Positions 34,154 to 43,040 are shown, counted from the stretch's first letter. The stretch is 64,000 nt of DNA from Dongia_A sp039808885 (GCA_039808885.1 JBDHTX010000013.1:1-64000); one strand, 5' to 3'. Translations and numbers: made by a program. Notes: generated by a model not told the origin, from the letters alone.

Positions 34154-34684
34154 ATGCGCTGGTTTGGCGACTCGAACTTTACGAAAGACGCAGAGGGCCG
34201 CGACCTGTTTTTCCTATGGGGGAAGCTCGGGCGCGGCCGTCTCGTGCCAAGCAAGACCGCGCGAGTTTGGGTGAAGTTGTATCTGAGGGCCTATCTGGTC
34301 TGCATCATCCTGATCGTCGGTCCCTTGGTGGTCGTCGGAAAGATATTGAGAAGTTCGCTGGAGACGTCGACGGTCCCCACGGGCATGTTTGTCGGGTTGG
34401 CCGTGATTGTTGTCCCGTGGTTTCCATTGTGGTTGTGGGTCCGCAGATGGCCGGTAGCGGCGGAGCGGCAATTGACGCTCGGGCAGGCGATGGCGACATC
34501 GGCCAATCAGATCGGCGTTCTAACCCTATCTGTCGCGACGGCCTGCGCCCTGGTCATGGTCGGCGCCGGTCTGTGGATGCTGTTCTTGAGTGACGAGACC
34601 ATTCTCGGCCTAGTTGCGACCGCGTTCTTCGGCTTCTGCCTTATGCTGTTCCTGTTCATGTGGCGCATTCGGACTCGAGCGTGA
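34154..34684 (+). CDS. Unknown membrane protein
   Basis: 176 residues with four probable membrane helices at about 45-65, 77-97, 120-143 and 148-170. The N-terminal soluble part contains GRDLFFLWGKLGRGRLVPS, a stretch seen in small bacterial membrane proteins of unknown role. Base composition is visibly lower in GC and codon use is less biased than in aapP or the oxidoreductases next to it, hinting at a later arrival. The last 75 bases overlap the convergent FAD oxidoreductase gene. No function can be proposed. Confidence 0.75.
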   Translation: MRWFGDSNFTKDAEGRDLFFLWGKLGRGRLVPSKTARVWVKLYLRAYLVCIILIVGPLVVVGKILRSSLETSTVPTGMFVGLAVIVVPWFPLWLWVRRWPVAAERQLTLGQAMATSANQIGVLTLSVATACALVMVGAGLWMLFLSDETILGLVATAFFGFCLMLFLFMWRIRTRA

Positions 34685-35857
34685 CTCGCGCCGCGTAGTG
34701 CGGAACCGCCCGATCCCCAGCCCGCCGATATCCGTCGGCGTCTTGCCATCGAGAATGAGATCGCGCAGCACGGCGCCCACGCCAGGGCCGAGCAGGAAAC
34801 CGTGGCCGTTGAAGCCGAAGGCGTGGAACAGGCCGGGATGGGTTTCGCTCGGACCGAGCACGCAGACGCCATCGGCGGTGTCGCCGTCGACGCCGGTCCA
34901 TGAGCGGATTACCGGCACATGGGCGAGGCCGGGGATGAAGGCGAGGGCGATGTCCATGCCGCGCCGCATGGTCTCCGGCAAGGGGCGGGAGCGGGCGGCG
35001 TCGTCGCTGGCGCGGCCCTGGCCGGAGCCGAACAGGATGCTGCCGCGCAAGGTCTGGCGCAGATAGAAATCGCCGCCGACGAAGCCCAGCACCGGCGCGA
35101 TCCGGTAGGGCAGCGGCTCGGTCACCTGGACCTGGGGAATCTCGGGCGCCAGGTCGACCCGCTCGTCGAACCAGCCGGCAACCTTGCCCGCCCAGGCGCC
35201 GGCGCAATTGACCAGCACGGGTGCGGCGAAGGCGCGGCCATCGGCGACGCGCAGGTTGAACGCGCCGCTGGAATACCACGCCTCGGTCACCTCGGCGTGC
35301 TCGATCAGGGTCGCGCCGGCCTCCTGCGCGGCCGAGGCGAAGGCGGGCGCGACCAGGCGCGGGTTGGCATGCCCGTCATTGGGGCAGAGCACGCCCAGCA
35401 TCGGCTTGTCCGAGAGCCAGGGATAGCGCGCCTTCAGCAGCGGCCGGTCGAGCAGTTCCAGTTGCAGCCCCATCTGGCTGGCCTTGCGGTAGAACTCGGC
35501 CAGCTGGTTCTGGCGCTCCGCATCCATCGCCAGGCGCAGATTGCCGGTGGCGCGGAACTCGCCGTCGAAGCCGATCAGCTCCGGCAGGTGGTCCCACATC
35601 TCGCGCGCGCGCATGGCGATGGGCAGCTCGCGCAGGTCGCGCCCGTTCTGCCGCACGCCGCCGAAATTGACGCCGCTGGCGCGGGTGCCGGCCTGGTCGC
35701 GCTCCAGCAGCGTCACCGCCTTGCCGCGTCGCGCCAGCAGCAGCGCGGTGGCGCAGCCGGCGATGCCGCCGCCGATGATCAGCACGTCGCTCTTGGCGAC
35801 GGGCCGGGCGGATACGGGCGGGGTGGCGACCGCCGGTGCGGCCGGGGCGTCGCTCAT
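34610..35857 (-). CDS. FAD-dependent oxidoreductase, HcnC/OoxB/DAO-type subunit
   Basis: 415 residues from ATG 35857, which overlaps the upstream stop by ATGA. After a Pro/Ala leader there is a DAO Rossmann motif (VLIIGGGIAGCATALLLARR), SGVNFGGVRQNGRDLRELPI and the closing WTGVDGDTADGVCVLGPSE, FGFNGHGFLLGPGVG. Length and order match HcnC of cyanide synthase and the beta subunits of opine oxidase and D-hydroxyproline dehydrogenase. In those complexes this subunit holds FAD and oxidises the amino or imino acid. The upstream continuation of this open frame is a shadow of the next gene. The Ser/Arg/Glu-rich tail overlaps the neighbouring membrane-protein gene. Confidence 0.85.
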   Translation of the reverse strand: MSDAPAAPAVATPPVSARPVAKSDVLIIGGGIAGCATALLLARRGKAVTLLERDQAGTRASGVNFGGVRQNGRDLRELPIAMRAREMWDHLPELIGFDGEFRATGNLRLAMDAERQNQLAEFYRKASQMGLQLELLDRPLLKARYPWLSDKPMLGVLCPNDGHANPRLVAPAFASAAQEAGATLIEHAEVTEAWYSSGAFNLRVADGRAFAAPVLVNCAGAWAGKVAGWFDERVDLAPEIPQVQVTEPLPYRIAPVLGFVGGDFYLRQTLRGSILFGSGQGRASDDAARSRPLPETMRRGMDIALAFIPGLAHVPVIRSWTGVDGDTADGVCVLGPSETHPGLFHAFGFNGHGFLLGPGVGAVLRDLILDGKTPTDIGGLGIGRFRTTRRESRSSPNAPHEQEQHKAEAEERGRN

Positions 35858-37239
35858 GGCTGCCGCCCCGCGATGCTGGCGACCGTGACCGGCTTCACCG
35901 GCGGCTGGGAACGCAGGCGCCCGACGCTGTCGCGGCTGACCCCGAGGGCGCCGGCGAGGATCTCCGCCGCCGCGTGGCCGCAAAGGCGGCCCTGGCAACG
36001 GCCCATGCCGACGCGGGAGTAGGCCTTGGCGCGGTTGAGCTCGCGGGCGCCCATCAACCCGGCGATGCCGCGATAGTCGCCCACCCGCACGCCCTCGCAG
36101 CGGCACAGCAGCGTCTGGTCCGGGATCGCGGTGAACAGATCCGGGGGCAGGGCAAAGGCGCGGCGCAGCGTCGCCTGCAGCTTGCTCCACCCGGCGACGG
36201 CGACCATGTCGGGTCCCGGCTGATAGCCGGCGGGCTCCAGCTTCAGATCCGAGAGCAGGGCGAAGGCCGCCAGGCGACCGCGCGCTTCCGCCGCGTCGGC
36301 GCCGAGGATGCCGTTGCCGTCGCCGGCCACATAGACATTGTCGCGCCCGACGACGCGGCCGAAGCCGTCGACCTGGGGCAGCCATTGGCGCTGCGCCGCG
36401 TCGAAGGCGAATTTCGCCCCGGCAAGATCGGCCAGCTGCGTCTCGGATTGCAGGCCGTAGCCGAGCGCCACCGCATCGCAGGCGATTTCCCGGGTCTTGC
36501 CGTTGCCCTTGACGGCGATGCCGGTCACCTGGGTGTCGCCGAGGACGCGCTCCAGACGATGGTCGAAGAGAAGCTTCACCCCGCGGCGCCGCAGCCCGAA
36601 CAGCCAGCGGAGGCCGCGCGCGGCGGCGGCGGGGCTCGCCAGCAGCGAGACGCCGGCGGCCAGCAACGCGCTCAAACGTGACGGCAGCACGATGGCGGCC
36701 GGTGTCACGCCCGCGCGCGCATATTGATAGGCGGTCAGCAGCAGCAGCGGGCCGGCGCCGACGAAGGCCACTTTTTCGCCGATGGTGCAGCCCTGGTGCT
36801 TCAACGCGATCTGCGCGCCGCCCAGGGAATAGACGCCGGGCAGGGTCCAGCCGGGTGCCGGCACGATGCGATCCATCGCGCCGGTGGCGAGAATGAGGCG
36901 GTCGAAGACGATCTCGGCGCTCCTGCCGTCGCTGGCGATCACCGCGCGATCGTCGATCAGGTCGTAGACCAGACTCGACGGGCGGTAGTCGATCTTGTGG
37001 CGGATGCGGTCGAAGGCGACGAACAGGTCTTTGGCCCGCTCGGCGCTGGCGCCGTAGAGCTCCTTGGCCGAGCGGGTGAAGCCCGGCACGCGCGGCGGCT
37101 GGCGATAGATCTGGCCGCCGATGCGCGGCGCCTCGTCGACCAGGATCGGGGCGCAGCCGGCGGCGACCAGCAATTCGGCCGCGCGCAGGCCGGCGGGTCC
37201 CGCGCCGACGATCAGGATCCGAGGAGGCTGGTCGGCCAT
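35854..37239 (-). CDS. FAD/NAD-binding oxidoreductase, HcnB/OoxA-type subunit with BFD-like [2Fe-2S] domain
   Basis: 461 residues from ATG 37239. A pyridine-nucleotide-disulphide-reductase fold begins ILIVGAGPAGLRAAELLVAA and has GEKVAFVGAGPLLLLTAYQ and the FAD-closing NVYVAGDGNGILGADAAEAR. The C-terminal 90 residues hold LLCRCEGVRVGDYRG and GMGRCQGRLCG, the CxC...CxxxxC pattern of BFD-like [2Fe-2S] domains. This is the alpha subunit of HcnABC-, OoxAB- and D-hydroxyproline-dehydrogenase-type complexes. It overlaps the ferredoxin-like gene upstream by 28 bases and the DAO-type gene downstream by four, so the three are one translational unit. Confidence 0.87.
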   Translation of the reverse strand: MADQPPRILIVGAGPAGLRAAELLVAAGCAPILVDEAPRIGGQIYRQPPRVPGFTRSAKELYGASAERAKDLFVAFDRIRHKIDYRPSSLVYDLIDDRAVIASDGRSAEIVFDRLILATGAMDRIVPAPGWTLPGVYSLGGAQIALKHQGCTIGEKVAFVGAGPLLLLTAYQYARAGVTPAAIVLPSRLSALLAAGVSLLASPAAAARGLRWLFGLRRRGVKLLFDHRLERVLGDTQVTGIAVKGNGKTREIACDAVALGYGLQSETQLADLAGAKFAFDAAQRQWLPQVDGFGRVVGRDNVYVAGDGNGILGADAAEARGRLAAFALLSDLKLEPAGYQPGPDMVAVAGWSKLQATLRRAFALPPDLFTAIPDQTLLCRCEGVRVGDYRGIAGLMGARELNRAKAYSRVGMGRCQGRLCGHAAAEILAGALGVSRDSVGRLRSQPPVKPVTVASIAGRQP

Positions 37240-37529
37240 GTGGTGCGAATGCGCAAGCCGGGTTCGACATAGGTGGAGCAGGCGCGCACGCGCTTGCCGT
37301 CCTCCAGCCAGACCCAGCAATCCTGGCAGGCGCCCATCAGGCAAAAGCCGGCGCCGGCGGACTCACCCTCCTGTTTCTGCCGCAGCAGGCCGCGCTGGGT
37401 CAGCATCGCCACCAGCACGGTGTCGCCCTCCATTGCGCTCAGCTGCCAGCCGTCGATGGTGATCTCGATCAGCTTGCGATCGAGATCGGCGACGCGCTGC
37501 AGGCGCGGCCCGGTGACGGGGGCGTTCAT
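37212..37529 (-). CDS. (2Fe-2S)-binding small subunit, HcnA-like
   Basis: 105 residues from ATG 37529; the longer open frame upstream is a shadow of the acetyltransferase. It has a plant-type ferredoxin fold with four Cys, Cys63, Cys68, Cys71 and Cys84, in GFCLMGACQDCWVW and RVRACSTY. Length equals HcnA (about 104). In the complexes of this type it passes electrons from the FAD subunits towards the respiratory chain. The gene is coupled to the acetyltransferase upstream (ATG 37529 overlaps its stop at 37526) and to the HcnB-like gene downstream. The complex could oxidise glycine, an opine, hydroxyproline or another amino acid; the sequence alone does not decide. Confidence 0.87.
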   Translation of the reverse strand: MNAPVTGPRLQRVADLDRKLIEITIDGWQLSAMEGDTVLVAMLTQRGLLRQKQEGESAGAGFCLMGACQDCWVWLEDGKRVRACSTYVEPGLRIRTTWPTSLLGS

Positions 37530-38524
37530 GCGCCGGCCCCCGCCTGACGTATTTCGACCGTGGCGGGGATCAATCCTTCGAGGCGCGGGTCGCGCATCCG
37601 GCCGCGCTCCTGGCGATAGGGCCGGAAGCCCGCCTTCTGGTAGTTGATGAAGGCCCGCGGATGATCGAACGACCAGGTGCTGACGATCAGCCGCTCCGGC
37701 CCATAGGACCAGGCGAGGTCGACCGCCCAGCTCAGCAGGTAGTTGCCGAGCCCGCGCCCGATGAAGGCGGGGGCGAGGCCGAAATAGGCAATGCGGATGT
37801 CCGGCTGGGCGCGGCGATCGAGCTCGACGTAACCCGCCGGCTCGCCGCCGGCATAGAGCACGTAGATCTCGATGCCCTCGGCCCGGATCTCCGCCGCCAG
37901 CTGCGCGTCGCTCATCCGCCGGCGATCGGCCCACAGCCATCGCTCGCCCACCAGGTTGTAGAGATAGCGATAGAACGGCACCGAAGGGTGCTCCAGCCGC
38001 ATCACCGCATATTGGCCGACCGGCCGCGCGACGCTGGGCCTTGTCGGCGGCGCCGTCATCTCCAGGAATGTGGTGACGACCTCGATCTCCGCCGGCGCCA
38101 TGTCGACGGCGCCGTCCTTCAGCCAGCGTTGCATCACGGCGCGCGGCGCCACCTCGTAGCCGAGGCGGCGGTAGAAATCCTGCACCTTCAGGTTGGTGTC
38201 GCGGATCATCAGGTTGCATTTGGGCAGGCCGCGCGCCACCAACCAGCGTTCGGCGTGGCGCACCAGGTCACGGCCGTGGCCCTTGCCCTGCGCATCCGGC
38301 GCCACGGCAAGCTTGTAGAACCAGCCGCGATGGCCCTCATGCCCGACCATGATCGAGCCGATCAGGCGGTCGCCGACGAGCCCGACAAAGAGCTGGCAAT
38401 TGGGTGTCGCCAGCATGAGCGGGATGTCCTTGGCCGGGTCGTTGTAGTCGACGCTGATTCCGGCCGCGTCCCACAGAGCGGTGAGGGCGGCATAGTCGCC
38501 CTCGGCATAGGCGCGGATCTCCAT
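37526..38524 (-). CDS. Protein with two fused GNAT acetyltransferase domains
   Basis: 332 residues from ATG 38524, chosen for GGGGGAG about nine bases upstream. Residues 1-140 resemble YpeA-type GNATs: GWFYKLAVAPDAQGKGHGRD gives the acetyl-CoA loop (Q/RxxGxG/A form), and QDFYRRLGYEV closes the domain. Residues about 170-325 are a second GNAT with IAYFGLAPAFIGRGLGNYLL and PRAFINYQKAGFRPYR. Each half has its own pyrophosphate-binding loop, so both could be active. It is the first gene of the unit with the HcnABC-like dehydrogenase, which suggests acetylation of the same amino compound or its product, for example detoxification. The substrate is unknown. Confidence 0.83.
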   Translation of the reverse strand: MEIRAYAEGDYAALTALWDAAGISVDYNDPAKDIPLMLATPNCQLFVGLVGDRLIGSIMVGHEGHRGWFYKLAVAPDAQGKGHGRDLVRHAERWLVARGLPKCNLMIRDTNLKVQDFYRRLGYEVAPRAVMQRWLKDGAVDMAPAEIEVVTTFLEMTAPPTRPSVARPVGQYAVMRLEHPSVPFYRYLYNLVGERWLWADRRRMSDAQLAAEIRAEGIEIYVLYAGGEPAGYVELDRRAQPDIRIAYFGLAPAFIGRGLGNYLLSWAVDLAWSYGPERLIVSTWSFDHPRAFINYQKAGFRPYRQERGRMRDPRLEGLIPATVEIRQAGAGA

Positions 38525-38556
38525 GCTGTGGATCTCCCCCATGCCGCCGGCCCGCC

Positions 38557-39411
38557 TCAGGGGGCGACCGGCGTGTCGCCGGGCAGGCCCCATTCGGCCC
38601 AGGAACCGTCATAGACCGCGACGTCGCGATGGCCGATCAGGTGCAGGCCGAAGGCCAGCACGCAGGCGGTGATGCCCGAGCCGCAGGAGGTGACGACCGG
38701 CTTCGTCACGTCAATGCCCGCCTTGCGATAAAGCGCGCCCAACCCCTCGGCGGTCTTGAAGGTCTTGTCCGCATTCAGCAGCTGGTCATAGGGCAGGTTG
38801 TGCGCGCCCGGAATGTGGCCCGCGCGGCGGCCCGGCCAGATTTCGGGGTCGGTGGCGTTGAAGCGGCCGGCGCTGCGCGCGTCGAGCATCTGCTCGCGCT
38901 TGCTCTGCAGGTTGCGCAGCATCTGGTCCTTGCCCCGCACGCGGGTGTTGTCGAGGCGCGCGGTGAAGTGCCGCTCCTGCAGCTGCACCGGGCCATCCTC
39001 CACCGGATGGCCCTCGGCCAGCCATTTCGGCAGGCCGCCATCCAGGATCGCCACCTCGCGCGCGCCGAAGATGCGGAACATCCACCACACCCGCGCGGCG
39101 CTCATCATGCCCTGGCCGTCATAGATGACGATGCGGTTGCCGTCGCCGATGCCGAGCTTGCGCACGCGCGAGGCGAATTTCTCCGGCGGCGGCAGCATGT
39201 GCGGCAGGGAAGAGGTGCTGTCGCTGATGTCGTCGATGTCGAAGAACACCGCGCCGGGGATGTGGCGCTCGAGGTATTCGGCCTTGGCATCCTTGCCCTG
39301 CATCGGCAGGTAGTAGGTGCCGTCGACGATGCGCAGGTCCGGCTGGTGCAGATTGGCGGCGAGCCAGTCGGTCGAGACCAGGCTCTCCGGATGCGCGTAG
39401 CTTGCGGTCAT
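38557..39411 (-). CDS. sseA: 3-Mercaptopyruvate sulfurtransferase
   Basis: 284 residues with two rhodanese domains. The first (about 10-135) is structural. The second (about 170-280) holds catalytic Cys243 in TSCGSGITAC, the CGSGxTA loop of mercaptopyruvate sulfurtransferases as opposed to the CRKG of thiosulfate sulfurtransferases. EYLERHIPGAVFFDIDDISD and GRRAGHIPGAHNLP are further family marks. It moves sulfur from 3-mercaptopyruvate to thiol acceptors or cyanide. It overlaps the upstream alaX-like gene by ATGA. The sulfur link to cysK and metC in the region, and a possible cyanide link to the HcnABC-like genes, are worth noting. Confidence 0.94.
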   Translation of the reverse strand: MTASYAHPESLVSTDWLAANLHQPDLRIVDGTYYLPMQGKDAKAEYLERHIPGAVFFDIDDISDSTSSLPHMLPPPEKFASRVRKLGIGDGNRIVIYDGQGMMSAARVWWMFRIFGAREVAILDGGLPKWLAEGHPVEDGPVQLQERHFTARLDNTRVRGKDQMLRNLQSKREQMLDARSAGRFNATDPEIWPGRRAGHIPGAHNLPYDQLLNADKTFKTAEGLGALYRKAGIDVTKPVVTSCGSGITACVLAFGLHLIGHRDVAVYDGSWAEWGLPGDTPVAP

Positions 39412-40127
39412 TGTCCACCCAAGCCGGCGAAGGCGATGTTCACGCGCCGGTTCATCTTGCCCTTGTTCTCTATCTTCACCACTTCGACAGGGCCGATCTC
39501 GCCTGTCCGCGCCACATGGGTGCCGCCGCAGGGCTGCAGGTCGACCCCGACGATGTCGAGCAGCCGCACCTTGCCGCCGCCCGAGGGCGGCTTCACCGAC
39601 ATGGTGCGCACCAGCTCCGGCTGCGCCGCCAGCTCTTCGTCGCTGATCCAGCGCGGCCGCACCGGGTGATCCTCGGCGATCAGGCGGTTCAGTTCCGCGG
39701 TGATGAAATCCTTGTCCAGGCTCTGGTCGGGCAGGTTGAAATCGAGCCTGCCCTTGCCGTCGCTCACCTGGCCGCCGGTCACGTCGCCCTTGATCACCGC
39801 GCAGACCAGGTGCAGGCAGGAATGCATGCGCATCAGGCGATGGCGCCGCGCCCAGTCGATCTCGGCCTTCACCCGGGCTCCGACCGCCGGCAGGGTGCTG
39901 CCGGGTTTCGGGACATGCACGACGTCCTCATGGCCGGCGCCCTTGACCGTGTCGACGATTTCGACGCTGTCGCCCCCATCCAGGACCAGGCGGCCGACAT
40001 CGCCCGGCTGGCCGCCGCCGGTGGGATAGAACACCGTGCGGTCCAGCCGGATACCCTTGTCGTCGACGGCGACCACCGTCGCGTCGCACGATTTGAGGTA
40101 GGCGTCCTGGCGGAACAGCAGCTCCAT
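39408..40127 (-). CDS. Alanyl-tRNA editing protein, AlaX type
   Basis: 239 residues matching the free-standing editing domain of alanyl-tRNA synthetase. TVFYPTGGGQPGDVG is the N-terminal signature; the zinc ligands are in MHSCLHLVCAV (HxxxH) and later CGGTHVARTGEIG, with the SAD-type KGKMNRRVNIAF end. It hydrolyses Ser-tRNA(Ala) or Gly-tRNA(Ala). It is translationally coupled to sseA downstream. The gene is divergent from the GST gene. Confidence 0.92.
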   Translation of the reverse strand: MELLFRQDAYLKSCDATVVAVDDKGIRLDRTVFYPTGGGQPGDVGRLVLDGGDSVEIVDTVKGAGHEDVVHVPKPGSTLPAVGARVKAEIDWARRHRLMRMHSCLHLVCAVIKGDVTGGQVSDGKGRLDFNLPDQSLDKDFITAELNRLIAEDHPVRPRWISDEELAAQPELVRTMSVKPPSGGGKVRLLDIVGVDLQPCGGTHVARTGEIGPVEVVKIENKGKMNRRVNIAFAGLGGQ

Positions 40128-40231
40128 GCGGCGAATCCCTCGATATTTTACGGTTTTGCATCATGGAGTTGGCGTTCTTGACGGTCAAGGACCGCAGCGC
40201 CTAGGGTTTGGCCGCAACCCTGGAGACCCGA

Positions 40232-40873
40232 ATGAGCAAGCCGATCCTCTACGGCCCGACCTACAGCACCTTTGTGCGCACCATCCGCCTGGTACTGGCG
40301 GAAAAGGGCGTCGAATACGACCTCGTGAACGTCGACATGGCGAGCGGCGAGCATCGCAGCACGGCGCATCTGCAGCGCCATCCCTTCGGCAAGATTCCGG
40401 TCTTCGACCACAACGGCTTCATGCTCTACGAGAGCAACGCCATTGCCCATTACATCGACGATGCCTTTCCCGGGAAGCGCCTGGCGCCCTATGGCATGCA
40501 TCGCCGCGCCCGCGACCAGCAGATCGTCGACGTGATCAATTCATACGGCTATCACCGCATCGTCGTCAGGCTGGTATTGCCCTATTTCTTCGCCGACAAG
40601 GAGAAGGGGCCGGACATGGCGGCGATTGCCGCGGCGGTGCCGGACATCGAGCACGTGCTGGGCGCTATCCAGGAGCTCATGATCGATCCGGATCCGTTCC
40701 TCATGGGGCGCGAGATCGGCTTTGCCGATCTGTTCCTGGCGCCGATCATCCACTACCTGATGATGTTCCCCGAGGGCGGCCGCATCCTGCCCAAGCTGCC
40801 GCGGCTCTCCAGCTGGTGGCTGGCGATCCAGCAGCGCGACACGGTGATCGCGACGGTGCCCGATCTCGGCTGA
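40232..40873 (+). CDS. Glutathione S-transferase family protein
   Basis: 213 residues from ATG 40232 (GGAG six bases before). The N-terminal thioredoxin-like domain contains ILYGPTYSTFVRTIRLVLAE, HPFGKIPVFDHNGFMLYESN (the cis-Pro and the gamma-glutamyl-binding ES) and AIAHYIDDAFPG. The C-terminal helical domain includes FLMGREIGFADLFLAPII with the N-capping Asp. A Ser or Tyr in the first loop would be the glutathione-activating residue. Substrate unknown. The MFS gene starts 18 bases after the stop. Confidence 0.9.
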   Translation: MSKPILYGPTYSTFVRTIRLVLAEKGVEYDLVNVDMASGEHRSTAHLQRHPFGKIPVFDHNGFMLYESNAIAHYIDDAFPGKRLAPYGMHRRARDQQIVDVINSYGYHRIVVRLVLPYFFADKEKGPDMAAIAAAVPDIEHVLGAIQELMIDPDPFLMGREIGFADLFLAPIIHYLMMFPEGGRILPKLPRLSSWWLAIQQRDTVIATVPDLG

Positions 40874-40890
40874 GCCCAGCCCGCCACCCC

Positions 40891-42045
40891 ATGTCCGGCC
40901 TATCGCCCGGCGCATTGCTGGTCCTCCTTGCCTTCGGCAATTTCGTCGTCGGCATGGGCGCCTTTGTCATCATCGGCATCGTCACGCCGATGGCGGAGGG
41001 CCTGCAGGTTGCGCCGGCCAGCGCCGGCCTGGTCCTGACCGCCTATGCCTTCGCCTATGCGATCCTGTCGCCCATTGCCGCGGCGCTCACCGGCACCTTG
41101 TCGCGTCGCGTGGTGCTGGCGCTCGGGCTCGGCCTGTTCGGCCTGGGCAGCGTCGTCTCGGCCGTGTCGCCCAATCTGGTCGCGCTCTGCGCCTCGCGCA
41201 TCATCGTGGCCCTGGGCGGCGCCATGTTCACGCCCATCGCCGCCGGTGTCGCCGTTGCGGTCAGCACGCCGGAACGGCGCGGCAAGGCGCTGGCGACGGT
41301 ATTCGGCGGGCTTACTTTGGCGCAGGTGGTGGGGACGCCCTTCGGCGCCTGGATCGCCTATCGGCTGGGATGGCAGGCGGCGTTCTGGGCGGTGGCCCTG
41401 CTGGCCGCGCTTGCCGCTTTGGTGATGATCGTGGCCGTGCCGCGCAACGTGAGCTTCCAGCCGACCGGGCTCGGCGCGATCCTCCGCATCCTGCGCAACG
41501 GCCGCGTGGTCTTCGCCACCGCCTTCACCGCGACCTTCGTCGCTTCCCTCTACATGGTGTTCATGTTCCTCGGGCCGCTGATCGAGGCCTCGGTCGGCCT
41601 CAATCCGGAGACCCGCACCTTCTTCCTGGTGCTTTACGGATGCGGTGCCGTCATCGGCAATGCCGTCGGCGGCGTTCTCACCGACCGCATCGGCGGCCGC
41701 AACACGCTGAAGATCATCTGCGCGGCCAACATCGTGTTGATGCCGTTCTTCTCGCTCATTCCGCTCAGCGGCCTGCCCTTCGCCGCCCTGGTGGCGGTCT
41801 GGTCCAGCTTCTCCTGGTCCTTCATGGCGCCGCAGCAGGCGCGGCTGGTGCAGGTAGCGCCGGACGCGATCGCGCTGGTCCTCGCCCTCAATGCGGCGAT
41901 GATCTATGTCGGGATCACCATCGGGTCGGCGGCCTCGGCGCGGGTACTGGAATCCTTCGGCCTCGGCTCACTCGGCATCGCCGGCGGCTTGGCCGCGATC
42001 CTGGCGCTCGCTCACCTGCTGGCTTCGGCGCGGCCGTTGCGCTAG
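40891..42045 (+). CDS. MFS transporter, DHA1/arabinose-efflux type
   Basis: 384 residues with twelve predicted membrane helices. The loop after helix 2 (TGTLSRRVVLALGLGLFG) and GGVLTDRIGGRNTLK between helices 8 and 9 are the two MFS motif A copies, and the helix 4-5 region has ALATVFGGLTLAQVVGTPFG typical of the AraJ/YdhP drug-efflux group. ATG 40891 was chosen because the frame upstream is a shadow of the GST gene. It probably exports a small molecule. Its TAG shares the CTAG with the convergent cysK stop. Confidence 0.9.
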   Translation: MSGLSPGALLVLLAFGNFVVGMGAFVIIGIVTPMAEGLQVAPASAGLVLTAYAFAYAILSPIAAALTGTLSRRVVLALGLGLFGLGSVVSAVSPNLVALCASRIIVALGGAMFTPIAAGVAVAVSTPERRGKALATVFGGLTLAQVVGTPFGAWIAYRLGWQAAFWAVALLAALAALVMIVAVPRNVSFQPTGLGAILRILRNGRVVFATAFTATFVASLYMVFMFLGPLIEASVGLNPETRTFFLVLYGCGAVIGNAVGGVLTDRIGGRNTLKIICAANIVLMPFFSLIPLSGLPFAALVAVWSSFSWSFMAPQQARLVQVAPDAIALVLALNAAMIYVGITIGSAASARVLESFGLGSLGIAGGLAAILALAHLLASARPLR

Positions 42046-43040
42046 AGCCAGTCCGGGCAGGGCAGGTTCTTCGACTTCAGGAACGTCGGGTTGAACAGCT
42101 TGCTCTGGTACCGGCTGCCGAAATCGCACAGGATGGTGACGATGGTGTGGCCCGGCCCCATCTCCTTGGCGAGGCGGATGGCGCCGGCGACATTGATGCC
42201 GGTCGAGCCGCCCATGCACAGGCCTTCGTGCTTCAGCAGGTCGAACACGATGGGCAGGGCCTCGCTGTCCGGGATCCGATAGGCGATGTCGACCGGGGCG
42301 CCCTCGATGTTCTTGGTGATGCGCCCCTGGCCGATTCCCTCTGTGATCGAGCTGCCTTCGGCCTTCAGCTCTCCGGTCTTGTAGTAGGAATAGAGCGCGG
42401 CGCCTTCCGGGTCGGCCAGCGCGATCTTGACGTTCTTGTTGCGCTCCTTCAGCGCCATGCCGACGCCGGCCAAGGTGCCGCCGGAGCCGACCGCGCTGAC
42501 GAAGCCGTCGACCTTGCCGTCGGTCTGGGCCCAGATCTCCGGGCCGGTGGTGCGGTAATGCCCGCCGCGGTTGGCGACGTTGTCGAATTGGTTGGCCCAG
42601 ATGACGCCGTTCGGATTGCTGCTTTTCAGCTCCTCGGCCAGGCGGCCGGACAGCTTCACGTAGTTGTTGGGGTCCTTGTAGGGGACCGCCGGCACTTCCT
42701 TCAGCTCCGCCCCGGCCAGGCGGATCATGTCCTTCTTCTCCTGCGACTGGGTCTCCGGGATGACGATCAGGGTCTTATAGCCGCGCGCATTGCCGACCAG
42801 GGCGAGGCCGATGCCGGTATTGCCGGCGGTGCCCTCGACGATCAGGCCGCCCTTGCGGATCAGGCCCTGCCGCTCGGCATCCTCGATGATGGCCAAGGCG
42901 GCGCGATCCTTCACCGAGCCGCCGGGATTGAGGAACTCCGCCTTGCCGAGGATGGTGCAGCCGGTCAGCTCGGATGCTGCCTTCAATTTGATGAGCGGCG
43001 TGTTGCCGATCGCGCCGATGAAACCGTCGCGGATATCCAT
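42042..43040 (-). CDS. cysK: Cysteine synthase A
   Basis: 332 residues of the PLP fold-type II family. Schiff-base Lys44 lies in NPGGSVKDRAAL. The substrate loop GTAGNTGIGLALVG, the phosphate cup GSGGTLAG and the QFDNVANRGGHYRTTGPEIW block are all present. It makes cysteine from O-acetylserine and sulfide. The C-terminus runs slightly longer than E. coli CysK and ends NPTFLKSKNLPCPDWL, as in the CBS/CysK forms of alphaproteobacteria. It converges on the MFS gene with a four-base overlap. Confidence 0.94.
   Translation of the reverse strand: MDIRDGFIGAIGNTPLIKLKAASELTGCTILGKAEFLNPGGSVKDRAALAIIEDAERQGLIRKGGLIVEGTAGNTGIGLALVGNARGYKTLIVIPETQSQEKKDMIRLAGAELKEVPAVPYKDPNNYVKLSGRLAEELKSSNPNGVIWANQFDNVANRGGHYRTTGPEIWAQTDGKVDGFVSAVGSGGTLAGVGMALKERNKNVKIALADPEGAALYSYYKTGELKAEGSSITEGIGQGRITKNIEGAPVDIAYRIPDSEALPIVFDLLKHEGLCMGGSTGINVAGAIRLAKEMGPGHTIVTILCDFGSRYQSKLFNPTFLKSKNLPCPDWL

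Noticed and set aside
34610..37270. One 886-residue minus-strand protein
   Set aside because: Its first half is out of frame with clear HcnB-like motifs; an ATG with ATGA coupling at 35857 starts the real DAO-type gene.
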